64,000 bases of DNA from Candidatus Acetothermia bacterium (GCA_016201405.1 JACQCZ010000014.1:294631-358630), one strand, 5' to 3'. Shown: positions 44,159 to 53,106, counted from the stretch's first letter. Notes: a model not told the origin generated them from the letters alone. Numbers and translations: made by a program.

Positions 44159-45082
44159 CTAACCGCCGTTGCCGCCGCCGGGTGTGCACACCCGAAACTT
44201 CCACTGGCTCGAGCCATTCGGAACCCGTGCCCAGCAACGATTGTCATCATAGCGATCATCAAGTCCGGCAGATGGCGTCTGATCCAGCACCACACCTGAG
44301 CTGTTCCGAAGCTCGACGACTTCATCTTGGTTTTGAAGAAAAATGCCGGGCAAATGAATCAGTAGAAATCCGTGAGCGCTGATCTTTGTGCTCGTCGGAA
44401 AATTGTACGTCCGATAGCTCCCTTCTTTGGCAATCAGACTCCAACTGCCCAGATCAAGCTCAGAATCTTCAAAATTGAAGAGCTCAATCCACTCTTTGTC
44501 TGTATCCTGCCCTGCGGGATTCTGTTCAAGCTCATTGATTGAGACACGAGTTGTCTCAGAAGCTGGAACCGCAGTGCTTGGGCATTTCCCCCAAATGCCA
44601 CGCCTGCCATTCTGTGCATCAATTTGCAGCTTCTCAAGCGCATCACGATATGGAAGCTCTTCTGCATAGCGAACGTCCACTCTCGCCCATCCCTGACTCA
44701 CAATGATGGCCTGAACAAGCGTCGAGAGGTTGCTATCTAGAAAAATGAATGCAAGCAAGTGGTCGTTCGGGCCTTGATGATTGAAGTGTGAGATCCAGAT
44801 CGTGCGGTTGAGAAGCAGATCTTCTGTAAATCTCTTTGACTCGGGTCCAAAGCAGTTGAGCGAATCACTGCTATCAGGAGCATCGATCAGATAGGCTCGG
44901 ATTCGCGTCGGCAGCTTGGAAGAGCTCTTTTCATATTGGACGTCGAGCGTATCTCCATTGACTACGCTTATCACTCGGGCAACTTCAGTGGCAGGCTGAT
45001 TGCTGCTGGCAATCACATTCTGGATTGATTGGATGCCCAGAGATCCTGCAATGAGGGATACCAAAAGGAAGAGTCGTCTCAT
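44159..45082 (-). CDS. Exported SNase-like plus lamin-tail domain protein
   Basis: 307 aa with a signal peptide. Residues about 35-165 resemble staphylococcal nuclease/thermonuclease: VVNGDTLDV, RIRAYLIDAPD, CFGPESKRF and GWARVDVRYAEELPY. Key residues differ: the glutamate after DxP is Asp and the arginine of the usual GRxLAY is His in NDHLLAF, so activity is doubtful. Residues about 185-300 are a lamin-tail (LTD) domain: INELEQNPAGQDTDKEWIEL, WSLIAKEG and DEVVELRNSSG. The end is glycine-rich. GGAGG precedes the ATG at 45082. SNase-LTD proteins are usually extracellular nucleases; here it may bind DNA instead. Confidence 0.82.
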   Translation of the reverse strand: MRRLFLLVSLIAGSLGIQSIQNVIASSNQPATEVARVISVVNGDTLDVQYEKSSSKLPTRIRAYLIDAPDSSDSLNCFGPESKRFTEDLLLNRTIWISHFNHQGPNDHLLAFIFLDSNLSTLVQAIIVSQGWARVDVRYAEELPYRDALEKLQIDAQNGRRGIWGKCPSTAVPASETTRVSINELEQNPAGQDTDKEWIELFNFEDSELDLGSWSLIAKEGSYRTYNFPTSTKISAHGFLLIHLPGIFLQNQDEVVELRNSSGVVLDQTPSAGLDDRYDDNRCWARVPNGSSQWKFRVCTPGGGNGG

Positions 45083-45222
45083 CCACCGCACCTCCCAGCA
45101 ATTCAACAGGCTGTCACCACTAGCCGTAATTCCACTTTCCTCTCGGTCAATTTATAGATCAAGTGCAGGAGGCGTGACAAATCAGCTCATCATCAAGCCT
45201 ATCCAAAGAAAGAAGAGAATTC

Positions 45223-45251
45223 TTGCAATCCCATTGGGTGCTAAGTAGAAT
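45223..45251 (+). promoter_or_regulatory. Promoter of initiator tRNA
   Basis: TTGCAA, 17 bases, TAGAAT, 11 bases before the tRNA. Confidence 0.75.
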
Positions 45252-45262
45252 AGCGCCTATCG

Positions 45263-45338
45263 TGCGGGGTGGAGCAACAGGAAGCTCGTCGGGCTCATAA
45301 CCCGGAGGTTGCCAGTTCGAATCTGGCCCCCGCAACCA
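45263..45338 (+). tRNA. Initiator tRNA-fMet (CAT)
   Basis: 76 bases ending in an encoded CCA. The anticodon stem has the three G:C pairs of initiators (GGG, loop CTCATAA, CCC). The acceptor begins T then GCGGGG and ends CCCCGC A; position 1:72 would be a U:A pair instead of the C:A mismatch of E. coli. T arm GTTCGAATC. Confidence 0.93.
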
Positions 45339-45428
45339 GCAAAGCCATTCTTAGCTCAACCTCAAACTGCATAGCAACCATTTATGACACGTCATTTCTG
45401 AAAAAGCCTCAATTAGTTGCAAACAAAT

Positions 45429-46268
45429 TCATTTTCTTGCCTGCGCCATCACACTGAGAGCTTCCATAATCACACGCACCGCCGCGAGCGCCGTGATCCC
45501 AGAAGAATCGAGCATCGGATTGACCTCGATGACATCCATCGCGACAATTCGCGAGCGAATTTTATGAATGAGCGTGATCAGATCCCGCGTTGACAGACCC
45601 CCAGGCACAGGATTTCCGGTGCCGGGCGCAAAGGCCGGATCAAGCACATCAATATCAAGTGATAAATAAACCGGGCCGTCCCCTTTGTCTACAAACGACT
45701 CAAACTCCCAAGCATGAATCGTCTTAACGCCCGACTCTTTTTGCACTTTGATCTGATCAGAAGATGTGCTGCGAATTCCGACTTGGGTGATGCTCTCTCC
45801 CGAAACGCCTTCTAGCTCCAAAATGCGGGCAACCACACAGGCATGTGAATATGGATCTCCGTGAAAACTTGGATAGAGATCCGGATGGGCATCCAAATAA
45901 AGCAATTTCAGGTTCTTATGGTGCTCAAGCGCCGCTTTGAAACAGGGCAGCGTAATACAGTGATCTCCTCCCAGAATGATGGGAATGGCCTTGGTGTCGA
46001 AGATCTCACCGACCACAGTCTCGATTTTTGTAAAAGAGTCTTCGGCCTGGTTGTTGAGAATCAAGTCTCCGGCATCCCGTGCGGGAAGATCGATCAGATC
46101 ATCTCCGCGCTCGGTGCAGGAGCTAAGCGATTCTGAAAACTCCCGGATCTGATGCGGGGCAAGTCTCGCCCCTGGGCGATAGGAGCTGCCAGAATCATAC
46201 GGCGCGCCAATCAAGACAAATTGCGCCCTCTTGGGCAGATCCGGTTTGAAAATACCGCAAAAAGACAA
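45429..46268 (-). CDS. Ureohydrolase (agmatinase/arginase family)
   Basis: 279 aa manganese enzyme. All metal ligands are visible: GGDHCIT, YLDAHPDLY and SLDIDVLDPAFAPGTG. The size and the GVSYRPGAR-like GSSYRPGARLAP opening favour an agmatinase/SpeB-type enzyme (agmatine to putrescine plus urea) over arginase, but formiminoglutamase or guanidinobutyrase cannot be excluded. Start TTG at 46268 with GTGAGGG upstream. It follows the M14 carboxypeptidase by nine bases, so both probably share an mRNA; an exopeptidase freeing C-terminal Arg/Lys residues could feed this pathway. Confidence 0.87.
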   Translation of the reverse strand: MSFCGIFKPDLPKRAQFVLIGAPYDSGSSYRPGARLAPHQIREFSESLSSCTERGDDLIDLPARDAGDLILNNQAEDSFTKIETVVGEIFDTKAIPIILGGDHCITLPCFKAALEHHKNLKLLYLDAHPDLYPSFHGDPYSHACVVARILELEGVSGESITQVGIRSTSSDQIKVQKESGVKTIHAWEFESFVDKGDGPVYLSLDIDVLDPAFAPGTGNPVPGGLSTRDLITLIHKIRSRIVAMDVIEVNPMLDSSGITALAAVRVIMEALSVMAQARK

Positions 46269-46277
46269 GAGAATCCC

Positions 46278-47927
46278 TCACTTTAAGATTATGAATTTTC
46301 TCACTTGGCTCTGAATTGCGTCTCCTCGCGCGCCATAGGCGATCACGCGATAGAGATAGACTCCGTTGGCGAGGCGTGAGCCTGCTTCATCAAAAGCGCT
46401 GAACTCCAATGCCGAGCCCGGCTCAAGCCGCCGCATCAGCCTCTGACCCGCCAAGTTGAAGAGCTGAAAGTCAATCTCTGCAATGCCTGCCCCTACAACC
46501 TCAAGGCGCAGTCCGCTCTTTTGATAAGTGATGCGCGTCCGGTCGAGCATCAACGCGACAGCCGCCTGGGGCGATTGCTCAGGGGTCAGGCGCTTTTTGC
46601 TCGTCCATTTGTCCACGTAGTAGAAGAACTTGTCATCATCAACGATCTGGCCTGTCCCAGGAACGACTTCGCTGCTGATCCAGTAATCAACCAGCAGCAA
46701 CAGCTCATTGTCATCTAGATAGTGATTCCCATTCAAGTCGAGCGCCTCATCGAGCGTTCTGGTGACTCCAGATGCAGGCGTCTTAGGCAATCTCTCCATT
46801 CCCGCTTGGATCAAATAGAGCGCTGCCGGCAAGAAGCCCTGAAACGTAGACTGAATCTTGTCCGCAGGAAGCTCAAAGCCCCCTTCGGCATATGTTTTGG
46901 GGCTCAATTCCACTGTGAAGGCTAGAACGCCCTGGCCATAGAGCCAGTCGCTGAGCTCGCCATGTTTTAAGTAGGCGCCACCGCTGGAATCTTCAGAATT
47001 GAAGCTCTTCGATGGGCGGTAGACGGGGCCGTGAGCGCCTTGAATCAACTGAGCCATCTTGGTTGAGATATTCTCAAAGAGGGTCTCATCTTGGGCATCT
47101 GCACCAGAGATTCCCCAAGGATATAGAATGGTCTGGCCATAGCTGTGAAAGTTGATCGCGGTTTGAAAGTGATGACTGGCCACAAAAGCTTGAATCGCTT
47201 GAGATTCAGGCTCGGAGAGCGCGCTGGGTCCGCGATAGAGCTCCGAATCGGGCGACAGACTGGTCAATGAGCCTGGGGGGAGCGGCGCACTCCAATCGAT
47301 GCCAAGCTCATAAGGGAAATTGCGGTTGAGGTCTACGCCAAATGAGCCATCGCCGTTGTTGCGGCGGTTCTTCCGCCAAAGGCGGTCATCATTGCGGGAA
47401 AACTCATAGCCATCTGGATTATCCAACGGGATGATCCAGATCTCGGAATGATCAACCAAATCTCTGATCTTTCTGTCTTTGCCGTAATTTTCGACCAGAT
47501 ATTTGATCAGCAGAAATGGCACTTCAACCGCGATCCACTCTCGGGAATGCTGCCCGCCAATAAAAAGAATATCCGGCTCTTCTTGGGGCATTCCATCATT
47601 TTCCAGATAGACGCGATCGCTGATCTTGACTGCAATAATATCCCGATTGTCGGCGGTTCTATTTACATCCCCGTCATCGCCATGACTGTGGCCAATCACT
47701 ACAATCTGCATAATCCCGCGGTATTTCTGCTGGAGAGCCCGCAAATCGCTGTACAGCGATTCATACGAGGGATAAGCCTTCAGGTCTTGCTCATTTTGCA
47801 AGGCCTCGCCTTGCTCACGAGAGAGGGCCAAAGGTGAGAGCCCAGCGAGCAAGCCAACGATCACAAGTGCACTGCCGATCACAGAATTTAGTCCGCCCCA
47901 CCGCAAAGCCGACCAAAGACTTCTCAT
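46278..47927 (-). CDS. Exported M14 zinc carboxypeptidase with dockerin-like and C-terminal sorting-like domains
   Basis: 549 aa. A signal peptide (15-36) precedes an M14 catalytic domain (about 50-375): zinc ligands H127 and E130 in GGQHSREW and H261 in NFHSYG, substrate motifs NPDGYEF and LNRNFPY, catalytic E340 in FTVELSP. Residues about 390-445 have calcium-loop-like DLNGNHYLDDNEL and a second, degenerate VPGTGQIVDDDKF, like a dockerin. The last 90 residues end in a beta-rich FlgD-like/type A sorting-like segment with LANGVYLYRVIAYG and VRKFIILK. It cuts C-terminal residues from peptides outside the cell. TATGAT lies ten bases before the ATG (leaderless type). Confidence 0.9.
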   Translation of the reverse strand: MRSLWSALRWGGLNSVIGSALVIVGLLAGLSPLALSREQGEALQNEQDLKAYPSYESLYSDLRALQQKYRGIMQIVVIGHSHGDDGDVNRTADNRDIIAVKISDRVYLENDGMPQEEPDILFIGGQHSREWIAVEVPFLLIKYLVENYGKDRKIRDLVDHSEIWIIPLDNPDGYEFSRNDDRLWRKNRRNNGDGSFGVDLNRNFPYELGIDWSAPLPPGSLTSLSPDSELYRGPSALSEPESQAIQAFVASHHFQTAINFHSYGQTILYPWGISGADAQDETLFENISTKMAQLIQGAHGPVYRPSKSFNSEDSSGGAYLKHGELSDWLYGQGVLAFTVELSPKTYAEGGFELPADKIQSTFQGFLPAALYLIQAGMERLPKTPASGVTRTLDEALDLNGNHYLDDNELLLLVDYWISSEVVPGTGQIVDDDKFFYYVDKWTSKKRLTPEQSPQAAVALMLDRTRITYQKSGLRLEVVGAGIAEIDFQLFNLAGQRLMRRLEPGSALEFSAFDEAGSRLANGVYLYRVIAYGARGDAIQSQVRKFIILK

Positions 47928-48075
47928 AATGAATTAGATCATAAACGATTTGTGAGGGAATTTTGAAATCAGGTTCTTCAATCAGATTTTTCCCAGCATA
48001 GTTGAGAAATCGGCATGATCTGTGTTATTCTCTTCCACATTCAGCGGTAAAGCCGGCACCAAAGATTCAGCACAT

Positions 48076-48816
48076 ATGGCCATCAGAATGACATTGTTAG
48101 GAACGGGTGGGGCACTGCCGCCAAGCGGGCGGGCTCAGACGGGTTTTTTGCTAGAGAAGAGCCGTAAGGCACTTCTAGTAGACTGCGGAAGCGGAATCCT
48201 GCTTCGCCTCTCTCAGGCTGGCATTGATTTAAAGAAAATCGACACGATCTTGATCTCGCATCATCATTTGGATCACATGAGTGAAGTCTTGCCGCTCATC
48301 ACCGCGCGCTGGCTGGCGGGTCATTCAAAGACCCGCGTGATTGGCCCTGCTGGAACAAAAAGGCTGCTCAGCCAACTTCTTGAGCTTTATCCCTATGTTC
48401 AGCAGAGAGTCGAAGTGGAGATTGAAGATATGGAGCCAAATACTCACATCGAAGCTGGGGGATTTCAGGTTGATTCTCTGGCCGTCTCTCACTGGATTCC
48501 TACTCTGGCATTCAAATTCGACAATGAGATTGCCTACTCTGCCGATACGGAGCCATGGCCTCCATTTGCAGAGTTTGCTGAGGGCTGCAAAATGATTATT
48601 CATGAGTGTTCGGTCCCCAATCATGAAGAGATGCCGTTTCATACCAATTCTGTCGAGCTCGGAAAGCTGCTGGCTGGCTCCCCAGCCAAAAAACTGGTGC
48701 TCATGCATTTTTACCCACACATGATCGGAAAGGAAGAGAGCGTGGTCACCTCGATCAAGAAGCACTTCTCCGGCCAAATCATCTTGGGCGAAGACCTCGC
48801 TCAGTACGAGTTATGA
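48076..48816 (+). CDS. MBL-fold hydrolase, RNase Z-like
   Basis: 246 aa. MTLLGTGGALPPSGRAQTG and the zinc motif ISHHHLDHMSEVLPL place it in the RNase Z/ElaC-like MBL group, with SADTEPWPP giving the bridging Asp and CSVPNHEEMPFHTN and LMHFYPH giving later histidines. It lacks the long exosite arm of true tRNase Z, so it may be a phosphodiesterase or another hydrolase. The start at the ATG 48076 fits the family; the frame runs back to a GTG at 48022. A TTGAGA-18-TATTCT promoter lies near 48004-48033. Its end overlaps the esterase gene by four bases. Confidence 0.85.
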   Translation: MAIRMTLLGTGGALPPSGRAQTGFLLEKSRKALLVDCGSGILLRLSQAGIDLKKIDTILISHHHLDHMSEVLPLITARWLAGHSKTRVIGPAGTKRLLSQLLELYPYVQQRVEVEIEDMEPNTHIEAGGFQVDSLAVSHWIPTLAFKFDNEIAYSADTEPWPPFAEFAEGCKMIIHECSVPNHEEMPFHTNSVELGKLLAGSPAKKLVLMHFYPHMIGKEESVVTSIKKHFSGQIILGEDLAQYEL

Positions 48817-49682
48817 GAATCTTTTTGTCATTGGGATTGACTGCTCTCTTATTCGCTTTGATCACCCTGAGCGAGACCAGACTCAACGCTCAAGACCAGA
48901 CTCAGTATTCTGTAGACTGGCTGCCCAATATCATCTACTATCAAGGACCGGGGTACGATGATGTTGAGCACAGGCTAGATCTCTATCGGCCGATTGGCTT
49001 AGAAAAAGCACCTGTTCTGCTCTTTATTCATGGTGGTTCATGGCGTGAGGGCGATAAATCCATCTATACCTATCTGGGCCGGACATTTGCCAGCCAGGGG
49101 TTTTTAACTGTGATTGCCAACTATCGCCTGACGCCTCAAGTGCAACACCCCGTTCACGTTCAAGATGTGGCTCGCGCATTCTCGTGGATCTACGCGAACA
49201 TCAGCCAATACAGCGGTGATCCCAATAAGATTTTTATGATGGGACATTCTGCGGGTGGGCACCTGGTGGCCTTGCTCGCACTGGATGAAAGATATTTGCA
49301 GGCCGAAGGGCTTGCGACAACTCTCATTCGGGGAGTCATCCCAGTCAGCGGTGTCTTTGATCTGACCCAATTTCCGCCAACCCTCTTTGCGGATGTCTTC
49401 ACGAGCGATCCGGATACACGCAAGGATGCCTCACCCATCAGCCATGTAGATGATCAGCAGCCGCCGTTCCAAATCATCTATGCCCAGTATGATGAGCCGA
49501 CGCTCGATACTCAGGCTCAAGCGCTCTATCAGTCCGTACATGACCATGGAAGTCAGGCCCATATAGCAGAGATTCCGAACAAAGATCACATCACCATTAT
49601 CGGTCATATTGGACTCGATGGCGATCCAACGACAGCTGCCATCGTGAAATTTATCCGAGATCAGCTGAGTGCCTCAGAGTAA
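48813..49682 (+). CDS. Exported alpha/beta-hydrolase (BD-FAE/HSL-like esterase)
   Basis: 289 aa. A signal peptide ends near LNAQDQT. The oxyanion motif is HGGSW (near 74), the nucleophile is in GHSAGG (near 146), and later residues ASPISHV and NKDHITIIGH supply the acid-histidine region. Members hydrolyse feruloyl or short-chain esters. Translationally coupled to the MBL gene (ATGA overlap). Substrate unknown. Confidence 0.86.
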   Translation: MRIFLSLGLTALLFALITLSETRLNAQDQTQYSVDWLPNIIYYQGPGYDDVEHRLDLYRPIGLEKAPVLLFIHGGSWREGDKSIYTYLGRTFASQGFLTVIANYRLTPQVQHPVHVQDVARAFSWIYANISQYSGDPNKIFMMGHSAGGHLVALLALDERYLQAEGLATTLIRGVIPVSGVFDLTQFPPTLFADVFTSDPDTRKDASPISHVDDQQPPFQIIYAQYDEPTLDTQAQALYQSVHDHGSQAHIAEIPNKDHITIIGHIGLDGDPTTAAIVKFIRDQLSASE

Positions 49683-49703
49683 TTCGTAAGGAGGAGGCTT
49701 TCG

Positions 49704-50060
49704 ATGGCCGGAAGGCTTGAGCAGTTCAACGCCTATCGCACCAAGATGAATGAGCGGATCTTGGGAGCCGATAATCTCCAGATCAACCGCTTCTTCAGTC
49801 TAGATACTCAGACCTACCGGGATGGTGCACTCTCGGCACAGACCAAAGAGTTGTTGGGACTTGTCGCCTCGATGGTGCTGCGCTGTGACGACTGCATCAG
49901 CTATCATCTCATCCAGTGCGCCGAAAAGGGTGTCAGGGATGACGAATTTTTTGAGGCATTCAATGTGGCTTTGGTGGTAGGCGGCTCGATTGTGATCCCC
50001 CATCTGCGGCGCGCGGTGGAGACTCTGGATGAGATCCGTGAGAAAGCGAAGCGGTCGTAG
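49704..50060 (+). CDS. Carboxymuconolactone decarboxylase/AhpD-family protein
   Basis: 118 aa. The AhpD-like CxxC is C61-D-D-C64 with H68 following, in LRCDDCISYH, so a thiol-disulfide or peroxide-linked role is more likely than decarboxylation. AAGGAGGAGG precedes the ATG. Third gene of the MBL-esterase-CMD-cupin unit, one base before the cupin gene. Confidence 0.88.
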   Translation: MAGRLEQFNAYRTKMNERILGADNLQINRFFSLDTQTYRDGALSAQTKELLGLVASMVLRCDDCISYHLIQCAEKGVRDDEFFEAFNVALVVGGSIVIPHLRRAVETLDEIREKAKRS

Positions 50061-50061
50061 C

Positions 50062-50895
50062 ATGTCCAACATTCCGGTCTGGCTCATCGCGGCTCTCCTA
50101 GCGCTTGTTGGCGGTATCTTGCTGCTGAGCGGTCTTTTGAATCCGGCTGGACCCGGAAACGAAATGATCGATCCGGCTGTCATCTCGCTCAGTCAGAAGT
50201 TGGCTTTGCTCTCGGATGTCACGGGCGCAAAAGCCGAGCCTCTCTTTGATTCAAGTAAAGCCTCGTTGGCGCTGCTTCGCGTAGAGTCTCAAATTCCTGC
50301 TCATGTGCACCATAAGAGCAATGAAGTGCTCTATGTGCTTAGTGGAACCGGTAAAGCGCACACCGGTTCGGCTGAATATGACCTCAGCCCGGGAATATTA
50401 TTCATTGCCTTTGCCAAGACGCCGATTGAGCTCGAGAAGACGGGCGATCAGCCTCTCGATCTGTTGATCTTCCTCACGCCCCCCTCCAACGAAAAGAATG
50501 TGACGCGCCTAAAGCCAGAAGAATTCTCCGCGCTCTCCAAGAATTCGCTGTTGCCGCTTCTGGTCAATGTTCCAGAGCGCATGAAGTCTATCAGCATCCA
50601 AGGCAAAGCGATTCCATCGACAACGCTAAGCAATTTTTCAGCCGATGGGAACCTAGGGCTTATTCAATTGCCGCAAAGCCAGAAGATCTCAGCCGACAAA
50701 GTGAGCGCGAATCTGCTGATTTATGTTCTAAATGGAACGGCAAACGCAAAGATCAATTCATTGGAAGCGACATTGAAATCGGGTGATCTGGTGATCGTTC
50801 CAGCACGAAGCAAGTTTGTGATTGAAAGCCCTGAAGAGAATCAAAGCTCAACAGAGCTGATCTTCTTCTCAGCACCGCCCTGGCAGGCTCCATAA
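50062..50895 (+). CDS. Membrane-anchored bicupin
   Basis: 277 aa. A membrane helix at 5-27 is followed by two cupin units, about 50-150 and 170-275. The first has HVHHKSNEVLYVLSG with the HxH...E metal set and the trailing GILFIAFAKTPIEL; the second, ISADKVSANLLIYVLNGTA with KSGDLVIVPARSKF, lacks the histidines. It probably faces outside and might bind a metal or ligand. Last gene of the unit, ending two bases before the convergent mutase. Confidence 0.83.
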   Translation: MSNIPVWLIAALLALVGGILLLSGLLNPAGPGNEMIDPAVISLSQKLALLSDVTGAKAEPLFDSSKASLALLRVESQIPAHVHHKSNEVLYVLSGTGKAHTGSAEYDLSPGILFIAFAKTPIELEKTGDQPLDLLIFLTPPSNEKNVTRLKPEEFSALSKNSLLPLLVNVPERMKSISIQGKAIPSTTLSNFSADGNLGLIQLPQSQKISADKVSANLLIYVLNGTANAKINSLEATLKSGDLVIVPARSKFVIESPEENQSSTELIFFSAPPWQAP

Positions 50896-50897
50896 GG

Positions 50898-51305
50898 TCA
50901 GACTCGTTGAGGCTGTTTTCCAACTTCGCTCTTAATAAATTCCACAATCTCTTGGGTCGAAGCCCCAGGACCAAAGAGTCCCTTTACTCCCAGCTTTTCT
51001 AAATTACTCTTATCTTCATCAGGAATGATGCCTCCGCCCATCAGAATGACATCGTCCATTCCATTCTTCGCCATCAGCTCCCTGATCTTGGGCAGAAGCG
51101 TCATGTGGGCACCTGAAAGAATCGAGACACCAATCACGTCAACATCCTCTTGTAATGCGGCTCGCACGATCTGTTCGGGCGTGTTGTGCAGACCGGAATA
51201 GATCACTTCCAGTCCCGCATCGCGGAGGGCTCTTGCAACCACCTTCACGCCGCGGTCGTGGCCATCGAGACCCGCCTTTGCCATCAAAATACGAATCTTT
51301 TTCAT
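50898..51305 (-). CDS. icmB: B12-binding small subunit of acyl-CoA mutase
   Basis: 135 aa, one cobalamin-binding domain. The signature is LDGHDRG near residues 14-20 (the histidine is the lower cobalt ligand), then VSILSGAHM and [11 protein letters not shown]. IcmB of isobutyryl-CoA mutase is of the same size, and it pairs with the large subunit just upstream on the same strand (one base apart). The two together form the adenosylcobalamin-dependent mutase. Confidence 0.88.
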   Translation of the reverse strand: MKKIRILMAKAGLDGHDRGVKVVARALRDAGLEVIYSGLHNTPEQIVRAALQEDVDVIGVSILSGAHMTLLPKIRELMAKNGMDDVILMGGGIIPDEDKSNLEKLGVKGLFGPGASTQEIVEFIKSEVGKQPQRV

Positions 51306-51306
51306 C

Positions 51307-52998
51307 TTAGATCATCGCCGGCTCGCGATAGGCTCCGTAGACTTCACGGCAGACGCTCATAATTTCACCCACGCTGGCGTAGGCTTTTACGGCTTCCACG
51401 ATATAAGGCATTGAATTCTCTTTGGCCTCAATCGCCTCCCGAAGCGCGTCCAGACATGCTTTCGCCTTAGGATTGTCTCGCTCGCTCTTTGTCTTCTTGA
51501 GGCGCTTCAGCTGGCGCTTCTCGACATCAGGATCGATGCGCAGGAGGTTTGGCCTCATGCCATCCCGCATGGCATATTTGTTGACCCCAACGATAATCTG
51601 ATCGCCCCGCTCTACTTGCTGCTGATAGAGATAGGCGGCCTGGGCGATCTCGCGCTGGAAGAAGCCATCCTCAATTCCACGCAAGACGCCTTCCAAGATG
51701 GAGCCATCCCCCATCTTGTCAATTCTGTTGATGTAGTCCATCGTCTGCTCTTCGACGCGGCTGGTCAGGTTTTCAATGAAGTAACTTCCGGCAAGCGGAT
51801 CAACGGTGTCGGCTGCCCCGCTCTCAAAGGCAATGATCTGCTGGGTTCTCAGCGCAATCCGCGCCGCATCTTCGGTGGGGAGAGCCAAGGCTTCATCATA
51901 TGAATTGGTGTGCAGCGACTGCGTCCCGCCGAGCACCGCAGCCATGGCCTGTATGGTCACTCGAATAATATTGTTGAGTGGCTGCTGCTCCGTGAGTGAG
52001 CAGCCCGCCGTCTGCGTGTGAAACTTGAGCATCCAAGAGCGCGGGTTTTTTGCGCCATAGCGCTCCCGCATGACGCGGGCCCAGATTCTGCGAGCGGCAC
52101 GGAACTTGGCGATCTCTTCAAACAATGAATTGTGGGAGTTGAAGAAGAAAGAGAGCTGCGGGGCAAAGTCATCAATGTCGAGACCGCGCTGCATCCCGGC
52201 TTCAACATAGGCCATGCCATCGGCCAGCGTGAAGGCCAGCTCCTGCACGGCCGTTGAGCCCGCCTCACGGATGTGATAGCCAGAGATGCTTATTAAATTA
52301 AACTTTGGCGTCTCTTTGATTCCATATTCAAAGATATCGGCAATCAGATCTACAGAAGGGCGTGGCGGGACGACCCACTCTTTTTGGGCGATAAATTCTT
52401 TGAGCATGTCATTCTGAATCGTGCCGCGAATCATGCTGCGTGGCACGCCCTGCTGATCGGCCATGGCAATGTACATAGCATAGATCACAGGCGCGCTCGG
52501 ATTGATCGTAAAACTGGTGCTCACCTGATCGAGAGGGATTCCATCAAAGAGAATCTCAAAGTCGTGCATCGTGTCAATCGCAACGCCCTCGACGCCCACT
52601 TCACCCAGCGAGAGCTCAGCATCGGAGTCAAGCCCCATCAGTGTCGGCATGTCAAATGCCGTTGATAGACCAGTCTGGCCATGCTCAATCAGATATTTGA
52701 AGCGCTGGTTTGTCTCTTCGGGACCGCCAAAGCCTGCAAACTGACGCATCGTCCAGAGCCGACCTCGATACATATTGGGGTAGACACCGCGAGTGAAGGG
52801 GTATTCGCCGGGGTCGCCCAGATCGCGCTCATAATCAACATCTCTGATGTCTTCAGAAGTGGCTAGCCGCTCGATCTCTTCGTCAGAGACGGTGATAAAG
52901 CGCTCGCAGCGCTCGCCATTCTTCGCTAGAAATGGCTTGAGCGTCTCCTGCTCCCAGCGTGCCTTTTCGCTCTCTTGATCTGAAACGGGCTTGGCCAT
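51307..52998 (-). CDS. icmA: Adenosylcobalamin acyl-CoA mutase large subunit, isobutyryl-CoA mutase-like
   Basis: 563 aa. The TIM-barrel domain of the methylmalonyl-CoA mutase family with [20 protein letters not shown] and [12 protein letters not shown]. Two residues decide the substrate: Tyr89/Arg207 in methylmalonyl-CoA mutase, Phe80/Gln198 in isobutyryl-CoA mutase. Here they are Phe87 (RQFAGF) and Gln205 (FIAQKEW), with the same spacing of 118. A size of 563 plus a separate 135-aa subunit also equals the Icm layout (566 + 136). It should interconvert isobutyryl- and butyryl-CoA. GAGGAGG precedes the ATG. No MeaB-type chaperone is nearby. Confidence 0.85.
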   Translation of the reverse strand: MAKPVSDQESEKARWEQETLKPFLAKNGERCERFITVSDEEIERLATSEDIRDVDYERDLGDPGEYPFTRGVYPNMYRGRLWTMRQFAGFGGPEETNQRFKYLIEHGQTGLSTAFDMPTLMGLDSDAELSLGEVGVEGVAIDTMHDFEILFDGIPLDQVSTSFTINPSAPVIYAMYIAMADQQGVPRSMIRGTIQNDMLKEFIAQKEWVVPPRPSVDLIADIFEYGIKETPKFNLISISGYHIREAGSTAVQELAFTLADGMAYVEAGMQRGLDIDDFAPQLSFFFNSHNSLFEEIAKFRAARRIWARVMRERYGAKNPRSWMLKFHTQTAGCSLTEQQPLNNIIRVTIQAMAAVLGGTQSLHTNSYDEALALPTEDAARIALRTQQIIAFESGAADTVDPLAGSYFIENLTSRVEEQTMDYINRIDKMGDGSILEGVLRGIEDGFFQREIAQAAYLYQQQVERGDQIIVGVNKYAMRDGMRPNLLRIDPDVEKRQLKRLKKTKSERDNPKAKACLDALREAIEAKENSMPYIVEAVKAYASVGEIMSVCREVYGAYREPAMI

Positions 52999-53010
52999 GC
53001 CTGCGCCTCC

Positions 53011-53031
53011 TCTATACCCAAAGAGTATAGA
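53011..53031. promoter_or_regulatory. Palindrome in the icmAB promoter
   Basis: TCTATAC, 7 bases, GTATAGA, covering the -10 and the start of transcription of the mutase genes. Candidate operator. Confidence 0.45.
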
Positions 53032-53053
53032 ATAAACCTATGGAAACGATCAA
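53024..53053 (-). promoter_or_regulatory. Promoter of icmAB
   Basis: Minus strand TTGATC, 18 bases, TATACT; the leader then includes GAGGAGG before the ATG at 52998. Confidence 0.6.
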
Positions 53054-53066
53054 GTGACCTTCGGGT

Positions 53067-53095
53067 TTGACGCTTGGAGAGCGCTTCGTTATAGT
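53067..53095 (+). promoter_or_regulatory. Promoter of the CAT-anticodon tRNA
   Basis: TTGACG, 17 bases, TATAGT, 11 bases before the tRNA. Confidence 0.75.
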
Positions 53096-53106
53096 CTTTG
53101 ACACAG

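Noticed and set aside
43501-44325. 274-aa minus-strand frame across the ABC-2 permease
   Set aside because: Low-complexity His/Lys/Glu-rich product antisense to a clear membrane protein gene with intact family motifs.
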